Below are positions 58,151-64,000 of a DNA stretch of 64,000 nucleotides, in pieces (position 1 is the first letter of the stretch; every line of letters begins with the position of its first letter). Below the pieces are notes generated by a model. It had not been told where the DNA came from, did no database searches, and saw nothing but the letters and a program-made list of their open reading frames with translations. Both the position numbers and the translations under genes were made by a program. The DNA is taken from contig JAIYDI010000014.1 in NCBI GenBank assembly GCA_027487555.1, forward strand, positions 90,208 through 154,207, read 5' to 3'. The DNA is from Hyphomicrobiales bacterium. GTDB taxonomy: Bacteria > Pseudomonadota > Alphaproteobacteria > Rhizobiales > Devosiaceae.

Positions 58151-59743
58151 ATGAGCAAAGACCGCCTCTACATCTTCGACACCACGCTCAGGGATGGCGC
58201 GCAGACTGCCGGCATCGAGTTCTCGCTCGAGGACAAGATCTCGGTCACCGCGCTGCTCGAACAGCTGGGTGTCGATTACATCGAGGGCGGCTATCCGGGC
58301 GCCAATGTCGTCGACGACGCGTTCTTTGCCGAAAGCCGCACCCGCGACGCCGTCTTCACCGCCTTCGGCATGACCAAGCGGGCGGGGCGCTCTGTGGGGA
58401 ACGATCCGGGCGTGCAGGCCATCCTCAACTCGGCGGCGGACGCCGCCTGCTTTGTCGGCAAGTCCTGGGATCGGCAGGTCAAGGTGGCGCTCGAAATCAG
58501 CCTCGAGCAGAACCTGCAGAACCTCACCGAAACCATCGAAGCCGGCGTCGGGGTGGGCAAGGAAGTGCTGGTCGATTGCGAGCACTTCTTCGATGGCTAC
58601 AAGTCGAACCCCGCCTATGCGCTGAAATTTGTCGAAGCCGCGCTTGCGGCCGGCGCCCGCTGGGTCGTGCTCTGCGACACCAATGGCGGCACCATGCCCG
58701 ACGAGGTGGCCGAAATCGTCACCACAGTGACCCGCACCGTGCCAGGCGACCGGCTCGGCATCCATGCGCATGACGATACCGGGCAGGCCGTCGCCAACAC
58801 GCTCGCTGCCGTGCGCGCCGGCGTGCGGCAGATCCAGGGCACGCTCAACGGCATCGGCGAGCGCTGCGGCAATGCCAACCTCGTCACCATCATCCCCACA
58901 CTGCTGCTGAAGCCCGGCTTTGCCGAACGTTTCGAGCTTGGCATTTCCGAGGAGCAGTTGGGGCGCATCACCTCGATCGCCCGCGCTTTCGACGAGTTGC
59001 TGAATCGCGCGCCCGCACGGCAATCGCCCTATGTCGGCACCGCCGCCTTCGCCACCAAGGCCGGCATCCATGCCTCTGCCCTCGCCAAGGATTTTTCGAG
59101 CTATGAACACGTGCCACCCGAAACGGTCGGCAACGAGCGCTCGATCATGGTCAGCCAGCAGGCCGGCAAGTCCAACCTGCTTGCCGCGCTGCGCCGCCAC
59201 GGCATCGAAGTCGCCAAGGACGATCCGCGGCTCGACCGGCTGCTGCGCAGCGTCAAGGAGCGCGAGTCGCGCGGCTATTCCTACGATGGCGCCGATGCGT
59301 CCTTCGTGCTGCTCGCCCGTTCGGTACTCGGCACGCTGCCCGAATTCTTCAATGTCGAGAGCTACCGCGCCAGCGTCGAGCGCCGCCACAATGCCCGTGG
59401 CGAGCAGATCACCGTCACCGAGGCCGTGGTGAAGATCGACATAGACGGCGCACGCACCATGTCCGTCGCCGAAGGCAATGGTCCGGTCAACGCCCTCGAC
59501 CTCGCCCTCCGCAAGGATCTCGGCGTCTATTCCGACCGGATTTCCGATCTCGAACTGGTCGATTTCAAGGTGCGTATCCTCGACGGCGGCACGGGCGCGG
59601 TCACCCGTGTACTGGTTGAAAGCCGAGACAGCACCGGCGAGCGCTGGTACACCATAGGTGTCAGCCCCAATATCATCGATGCCTCATTTGAGGCGCTTTA
59701 CGAGTCGATTACCTATAAGCTGATGAAGTCGGAAACCGCCTGA
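58151..59743 (+). CDS. cimA: Citramalate synthase
   Basis: A 530-residue enzyme of the isopropylmalate synthase group. The TIM barrel carries FDTTLRDGAQ and the metal ligands in GIHAHDDTG, and NGIGERCGNANL follows. A C-terminal LeuA-dimer regulatory domain spans about 380-520. CimA makes (R)-citramalate from pyruvate and acetyl-CoA, allowing isoleucine synthesis without threonine deaminase. It begins 10 nt after the second GFA gene and ends the run that begins with cysS. Confidence 0.93.
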   Translation: MSKDRLYIFDTTLRDGAQTAGIEFSLEDKISVTALLEQLGVDYIEGGYPGANVVDDAFFAESRTRDAVFTAFGMTKRAGRSVGNDPGVQAILNSAADAACFVGKSWDRQVKVALEISLEQNLQNLTETIEAGVGVGKEVLVDCEHFFDGYKSNPAYALKFVEAALAAGARWVVLCDTNGGTMPDEVAEIVTTVTRTVPGDRLGIHAHDDTGQAVANTLAAVRAGVRQIQGTLNGIGERCGNANLVTIIPTLLLKPGFAERFELGISEEQLGRITSIARAFDELLNRAPARQSPYVGTAAFATKAGIHASALAKDFSSYEHVPPETVGNERSIMVSQQAGKSNLLAALRRHGIEVAKDDPRLDRLLRSVKERESRGYSYDGADASFVLLARSVLGTLPEFFNVESYRASVERRHNARGEQITVTEAVVKIDIDGARTMSVAEGNGPVNALDLALRKDLGVYSDRISDLELVDFKVRILDGGTGAVTRVLVESRDSTGERWYTIGVSPNIIDASFEALYESITYKLMKSETA

Positions 59744-59762
59744 GCCGCCGCACGCCGCGAGG

Positions 59763-59789
59763 CCGCCGGTCAGGCCATCGGCGGTTTGT
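59763..59789 (+). terminator. Terminator after cimA
   Basis: CCGCCG (59763-59768) pairs with CGGCGG (59779-59784), with TTTGTT after it. It lies 20 nt past the stop codon. Confidence 0.65.
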
Positions 59790-59861
59790 TGCATCCTGGA
59801 GGCGGGGCTGATCCGCAGGTACGATCAACGGGCGCTGGTCCTTGCCGTCGCGGGCGCGGCG

Positions 59862-61046
59862 GTGACATTGGGCGTCATGATGCTGGTGCTCGCCGCCCCG
59901 GCCCTTGTTGCGTGCGCGCCATCCGGTACGCCGGCACTCGCGTGCCTGTCGCAGAGCCTGCGCGAGCGGCTGCCCTTTATCGACCATGGCCAGACCCGCG
60001 CGGCGCTCGTCAATCCACCCTTGCCGCCGCGTGACCCACGAAAGGCGCGTGCATCCGTACCTGCCGATCAGCCGGTGGATATGCCGGTCACGCCGACCCC
60101 GCCACCGGCCCTGCTGAAGGTCGACCTGCCGGTGCTCTCGCCCATCGGCGAGGCGCGTGCCGCCGCGCCGAGGCCAGAGCCGACGCCAGAGCCGACGCCC
60201 GGAACCGGGGCAGCCGTCACAGCCGAGGCGACGCTCGTCACCCACATGCCGATAGTGCCGGCCGCTGCACTTGCCGTCGCGCCCCCGAGCACGCCCGCCA
60301 TCGATCCGGTCACGGCCAGTACCGTGCCGGAGGAACCGGCCGCGGGCGTCGACACTGTTCCGCCCGAGCTGCCCGTAACTCTGCCACCAAACCCGAAGCC
60401 GCCCATGCCTGACCCGCTGGCAGCCGCGAGCCCGCTGCCCGATGCGCCGTCCCAGCCGATACAGCCGCCCGCGACGGAGGCACCGGTCTTGCCGCCTACC
60501 ATCGACACCATCCAGATCGGCGGCACCGATAACTTCGTGGCCGGGGACGCACCCGAAGGCTCGACCGTCAGGCTCTATCTCGACGATCAGCCTGTCGGCG
60601 AGAGCGACGTCCACGAGGGGCGCTGGCTGGTGGAGGGGGTCGAGCTCGGCGGCGCGCCGCTGCAGATGCTCACGGTCGATGCGATCGACATCGACACGGG
60701 CGAACGGCTCGGCAGCGGCGCCATAAGTGTCGAGATCGAACTGCCCGACGATAAGCTTGTGCCGCCGCCGGAAGATGCCGCTGTGCCGGGCTGGGTGGAC
60801 ACGACCGGAACTGCTCCTCTCGCCGACGCGCCGGCCCCCATGCCGGAGCAACCGGCGACCGTCTCACCGGCGGAGCCGTCAGCGCCGATATCTCAGCTGG
60901 TGCCCCCGGCGGCGCAGGCTAGAGAGCCCGTTGCCGTTCCGAAGGCGCTGCCGCCACTTGCGCCGGTCACGCTGCTGCGGGGCTCGGCCTCGGTGGAATT
61001 GCTCTCCGGCACCGGCTCGGGATCGTTCGTCACGCTCGGCAGGTGA
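59862..61046 (+). CDS. Proline-rich membrane-anchored or secreted protein
   Basis: A protein of about 394 residues. An N-terminal hydrophobic segment is followed by a long Pro/Ala-rich linker (about 50-215), a beta-rich domain (about 220-305; GDAPEGSTVRLYLDDQPVGES and VHEGRWLVEG) resembling the Ig-like repeat of LysM-containing rhizobial envelope proteins, and a second Pro-rich tail. No LysM domain is present. The start is uncertain: GTG 59862 is listed, but the strong GGAGG at 59798-59802 lies 5 nt before an in-frame CTG (59808) that would add an arginine pair before the membrane helix. Possibly spans or binds the cell wall. Confidence 0.68.
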   Translation: MTLGVMMLVLAAPALVACAPSGTPALACLSQSLRERLPFIDHGQTRAALVNPPLPPRDPRKARASVPADQPVDMPVTPTPPPALLKVDLPVLSPIGEARAAAPRPEPTPEPTPGTGAAVTAEATLVTHMPIVPAAALAVAPPSTPAIDPVTASTVPEEPAAGVDTVPPELPVTLPPNPKPPMPDPLAAASPLPDAPSQPIQPPATEAPVLPPTIDTIQIGGTDNFVAGDAPEGSTVRLYLDDQPVGESDVHEGRWLVEGVELGGAPLQMLTVDAIDIDTGERLGSGAISVEIELPDDKLVPPPEDAAVPGWVDTTGTAPLADAPAPMPEQPATVSPAEPSAPISQLVPPAAQAREPVAVPKALPPLAPVTLLRGSASVELLSGTGSGSFVTLGR

Positions 61047-61117
61047 TCCGTCCGCTTGGGCAGTTGCGCCGAATCTGCCTTGAATTGCGGCGACGCTTCT
61101 TCTATCGGTCCAAGACG

Positions 61118-61456
61118 ATGAATACCTTGCCCGACGACGACATCGCCAATGTCATGCGCGCACTCGGGCACCCGGTGCGCCTGTCGATCCTGCGCATCCT
61201 CGCGGCCCAGGGCGCGAGCGATTGTTGCTGCACCGACGTCATCCAGTGCCTGCCTCTGGCGCAATCCACCGTCAGCCAGCACATCAAGGTGCTGCTCGAT
61301 GCCGGGCTCGTCGAACGCCACCCCAAGGGTACCCGCAATTGCTATGCACTGCGCGGTGACCGCCTTGCCGAAATCGGCGCTGCATGGTCGGGCCTCATCA
61401 CCGGCCTGACCAATCCCCAACCGGCACAATATGCCGCGCAAAAAGAACTGAGCTGA
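61118..61456 (+). CDS. ArsR-family regulator with cysteine-rich motif
   Basis: A 112-residue winged-helix protein with recognition helix LAQSTVSQHIKVLL. It has Cys36-Cys37-Cys38 and Cys44 just before that helix (SDCCCTDVIQCLP), and Cys75. Cysteines in this helix are the classic ArsR site for soft metals or metalloids, but the triple run is unusual. It lies 2 nt before the Atm1-type exporter gene and is probably its regulator. ATG 61118 is chosen by the domain start; the frame is open upstream. Confidence 0.88.
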   Translation: MNTLPDDDIANVMRALGHPVRLSILRILAAQGASDCCCTDVIQCLPLAQSTVSQHIKVLLDAGLVERHPKGTRNCYALRGDRLAEIGAAWSGLITGLTNPQPAQYAAQKELS

Positions 61457-61458
61457 AA

Positions 61459-63351
61459 ATGGCCGCACCGTCGGAGAAGACCAAGCGCCCCACGGTCAGC
61501 GGCGGGGAGAACGATTTGCTTCGCGCCGCGGCGAGCCTGTGGCGCTACATGTGGCCGGCGGGCCGCCCCGATCTCAAGGCGCGTGTTTTGCTCGCCATCG
61601 GAGCGTTGCTGATCTCCAAGGTGGCGACCAGCATCGTTCCGTTCATCTACAAGGGCATTATCGACGGGCTCGACGGTCAGGGAGCCGATGCAGGCCTGGT
61701 GCTGGGCATCGCCGTGCCGGTCATGCTCGTCGTCGCCTATGGCGTCGGCAACATCATCGACGCCGGTTTCCAGCAATTGCGCGACACGCTGTTTGCCGCC
61801 GTCGGCCAGCACGCAGTGCGCACATTGGCGCACGAAACCTTCGACCACCTGCACAAGCTGTCGCTGCGCTTCCACCTGCAGCGTCGCACCGGCGGCCTCA
61901 GCCGGGTCATCGAGCGCGGCACCAAGGGCATCGAAACCATCGTGCGCTTCACGATGCTCAATACTGCCCCGACACTGGTCGAGTTCGTCATCACCGGCAC
62001 CATCTTCGTGGTGATGTTCGGGGTGAGCTATCTGGGTGTGCTGATCGCCACCATCTGGCTTTATCTCTGGTTCACGGTAAAGGCATCGAACTGGCGCATC
62101 GCCATCCGCCGCGACATGAACGAGAGCGACACCGACGCCAATGGCAAGGCCATCGACAGCCTCCTCAACTTCGAGACGGTGAAGTATTTCGCCAACGAGA
62201 AGATGGAGGCCGACCGTTTCGACAAATCGATGGCGCGCTATGAAAAAAGCGCCATCCGCATCTGGACCTCGCTCGGCTACCTGAATTTCGGCCAGGCCGT
62301 CATCTTCTATACCGGCATGGTCATCATCGCCGTCATGGCCGCCTATGGCGTCATGAACAAGACGCTGACGTTGGGCGATTTCGTTCTGCTCAACACCTTC
62401 CTCATGCAGATCTACCGGCCGCTCAACTTCATCGGTTTCGTCTACCGCGAAATCCGGCAGGGTCTGACCGATATCGAGGAGATGTTCAAGCTGCTCGACA
62501 AGGAACCCGAGATCGAGGACAAGCCCGGCGCCAGGCCGCTCGCCATCACCGGCCCGGTCATCCGCTTCGAGGATGTGCGCTTCCACTACGATGCGGATCG
62601 CCCCATCCTCAAGGGCGTCAGCTTCGAGGTGCCCGCCGGCAAGACCATCGCCGTCGTCGGCCCATCCGGCGCAGGCAAGTCCACCATCTCGCGGCTGCTC
62701 TACCGCTTCTACGATGTCGTCGAGGGCCGCATCACCATCGACGGGCAGGATCTGCGCGACATCACCCAGGCCAGCCTGCGCGCCGCCATCGGCATGGTCC
62801 CGCAGGATACGGTGCTGTTCAACGACACCATCGCCTACAATATCCGCTACGGTCGGCCTGACGCGACCGAGGAGGAGGTGCGCCGCGCCGCCGAACTCGC
62901 GCAGATTCACACCTTCGTCGAGAGCCTGCCCAAGGGCTACGATACTCCCGTGGGCGAGCGCGGCCTGAAGCTCTCGGGCGGCGAGAAGCAGCGCGTCGCC
63001 ATCGCCCGCACCATCCTCAAGGGACCGGCAATCCTCATCCTCGACGAGGCAACCTCGGCGCTCGATACCAAGACCGAGCAGGATATCAAGTCCGCGCTCG
63101 ATCTCGTCTCCGCCAACCGCACGACACTGGTCATCGCCCACCGGCTCTCCACCGTCATCAATGCCGACGAGATCATCGTTCTGCGCGATGGCGAAATCGC
63201 CGAGCGGGGCACGCATTACCGCCTGCTCTCACAGCAGGGCCTCTATGCCCAGATGTGGAGCCGCCAGCGCGAAGCCTCCGAGGCAGAGGAGCGCATCCGC
63301 AAGGTCGCGAACGATCCATTCGTCAAGCGGCCGGTCGTCCCGGAGGAGTGA
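61459..63351 (+). CDS. Atm1/HMT1-type ABC exporter
   Basis: A 630-residue half-transporter of the Atm1 (ABCB7) class. The transmembrane domain spans about 35-345 with the FETVKYFANE signature of the class, and the ATPase domain has GPSGAGKST, VPQDTVLFNDTI, LSGGEKQR, ILILDEATSALD and AHRLST. NaAtm1 from a related alphaproteobacterium exports glutathione-metal complexes; yeast Atm1 exports a sulfur species needed for iron-sulfur proteins. Its ArsR partner suggests heavy-metal detoxification. GAAAA-TG follows the ArsR stop by 2 nt. Confidence 0.95.
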   Translation: MAAPSEKTKRPTVSGGENDLLRAAASLWRYMWPAGRPDLKARVLLAIGALLISKVATSIVPFIYKGIIDGLDGQGADAGLVLGIAVPVMLVVAYGVGNIIDAGFQQLRDTLFAAVGQHAVRTLAHETFDHLHKLSLRFHLQRRTGGLSRVIERGTKGIETIVRFTMLNTAPTLVEFVITGTIFVVMFGVSYLGVLIATIWLYLWFTVKASNWRIAIRRDMNESDTDANGKAIDSLLNFETVKYFANEKMEADRFDKSMARYEKSAIRIWTSLGYLNFGQAVIFYTGMVIIAVMAAYGVMNKTLTLGDFVLLNTFLMQIYRPLNFIGFVYREIRQGLTDIEEMFKLLDKEPEIEDKPGARPLAITGPVIRFEDVRFHYDADRPILKGVSFEVPAGKTIAVVGPSGAGKSTISRLLYRFYDVVEGRITIDGQDLRDITQASLRAAIGMVPQDTVLFNDTIAYNIRYGRPDATEEEVRRAAELAQIHTFVESLPKGYDTPVGERGLKLSGGEKQRVAIARTILKGPAILILDEATSALDTKTEQDIKSALDLVSANRTTLVIAHRLSTVINADEIIVLRDGEIAERGTHYRLLSQQGLYAQMWSRQREASEAEERIRKVANDPFVKRPVVPEE

Positions 63352-63356
63352 CCCCT

Positions 63357-63821
63357 GTGCCTGTCCGGCCCGCTACCGCCGCTGACCGCCCGGTCATCGA
63401 GCGCCTGCTCGAGCTCTACCTCTATGACATGGCCGATATCTACAAGTTCCCGATTGGCCGGGACGGGCTCTATGCCTACGACCGGCTCGACGCCTTCTGG
63501 CAATACCCCTATCTGATCACCTCCGGCGACGACCTTGCCGGCCTGGCCCTGGTCATCGACCATTGCCCGATCACCGGGCAGTCGCCCTGCTGGTTCATGG
63601 CCGAATTCTTCGTCATGCGGCCATACCGCCGTGCCGGGCTCGGCCAGCAGGTGGCCGGGGAGCTCATTGCCGCCCATCCGGGGCCGTGGCACATCGGCGT
63701 CATCGCGCACAATGCCGCGGCCATGGACTTCTGGGGGCGTACGCTTGCTGGCCATGCGCCCGCTGTCTCGCGGCTGCAGCACGACGAGGAAGCCTGGCGC
63801 CTCCACGCGTTTCGGTCCTAG
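63357..63821 (+). CDS. GNAT family acetyltransferase
   Basis: A 154-residue protein with the N-terminal VRPATAADRPVIERLLE and an acetyl-CoA loop in RRAGLGQQVA (Q/R-x-x-G-x-G/A). The start is GTG 63357, with GGAGGAG 8 nt upstream inside the exporter gene. It is the third gene of the ArsR-Atm1 operon. The substrate is unknown. Confidence 0.88.
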   Translation: MPVRPATAADRPVIERLLELYLYDMADIYKFPIGRDGLYAYDRLDAFWQYPYLITSGDDLAGLALVIDHCPITGQSPCWFMAEFFVMRPYRRAGLGQQVAGELIAAHPGPWHIGVIAHNAAAMDFWGRTLAGHAPAVSRLQHDEEAWRLHAFRS

Positions 63822-63886
63822 GCGCGCGCGCAGCCTAGCCGGTGATCCAATGGCGTGAGAGCTTCGGCGGCACCCATACCGAGCAC

Positions 63887-63913
63887 GAAAAAGGCCCGCA
63901 TCGCAGCGGGCCT
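63887..63913 (-). terminator. Terminator reading from the right edge (minus strand)
   Basis: GGCCCGC and GCGGGCC form a 7-bp stem with a 6-nt loop. Read on the minus strand the hairpin is followed by TTTTTCG. It implies a minus-strand gene ending near 63920-63965 and continuing beyond the window. It would also work partly for the GNAT gene. Confidence 0.75.
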
Positions 63914-64000
63914 CTCGCGTTCTTGGTCGGGGGCAGGGGGCTTATTCTGCCGCCTGCACTTAGGCTATGGGACAGATGCTTCCGTGTGCCCGTGCAACCA

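Noticed and set aside
63914..64000. C-terminal end of a minus-strand gene at the right edge
   Set aside because: A minus-strand terminator implies a gene here, but several short frames are open to the edge and none gives a recognisable tail, so no CDS is called.

Overview
This 64 kb window is high-GC, gene-dense chromosomal DNA from an alphaproteobacterium of the Hyphomicrobiales (Rhizobiales). Evidence includes the order ccmH end - degP - response regulator - histidine kinase - glnE, which I know from rhizobial chromosomes, two PleC/PdhS-type histidine kinases, a Rhizobiales-type DUF2865 protein, a sitABCD operon behind a Fur/Mur-like box, the rpiA - DUF2059 - gor order, a class II DAHP synthase, and short palindromic intergenic repeats. 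Devosia or a close relative is my best guess, by inference only. No rRNA, tRNA, CRISPR array, insertion sequence or prophage was found.

Layout. 1-10 kb: end of a cytochrome c maturation gene, periplasmic protease DegP, an OmpR-type two-component pair, a VOC protein, GlnE (nitrogen control) and an orphan PAS-type histidine kinase. 10-20 kb: aminopeptidase N, two paralogous ABC exporters (the first behind a SoxR-box-like promoter), a possible 29-residue ORF, an MFS transporter, and a BigR-type sulfur-sensing regulator divergent from two small sulfide-response genes. 20-30 kb: an outer-membrane barrel protein, beta-mannosidase behind a perfect 14-bp palindrome, tandem EamA transporters, a lipase-like hydrolase and the Mn-type sitABCD importer. 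30-42 kb: a creatinase/M24-fold protein lacking most metal ligands, a cold-shock protein, DusA, a nucleoside deaminase, an aspartic protease, divergent cobS and cobT, a second orphan histidine kinase, a nuclease, an Lrp regulator with a dyad inside its promoter, a hydrolase and MoaA. 42-53 kb: an L,D-transpeptidase, rpiA, DUF2059, gor, DAHP synthase, an outer-membrane barrel protein, nadE-gltX, DUF2865 and cytochrome c'. 53-64 kb: a tightly overlapping run cysS-VOC-GFA-pip-GFA-cimA, a proline-rich envelope protein, and an ArsR - Atm1 exporter - GNAT operon.

Most of the window is core metabolism and envelope maintenance. A recurring theme is redox, thiol and metal homeostasis: SoxR-like box with ABC exporter, BigR module, glutathione reductase, Atm1 with a cysteine-rich ArsR, and SitABCD.

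The strongest oddities are a roughly 500-bp low-GC patch inside cysS that coincides with a longer, atypical C-terminal region; a dispersed ~100-bp palindromic repeat in three copies, one of which encodes the C-terminus of a histidine kinase; and several clean palindromic operators with no regulator gene beside them. I did not find a clearly new multi-gene defence or mobile system here.
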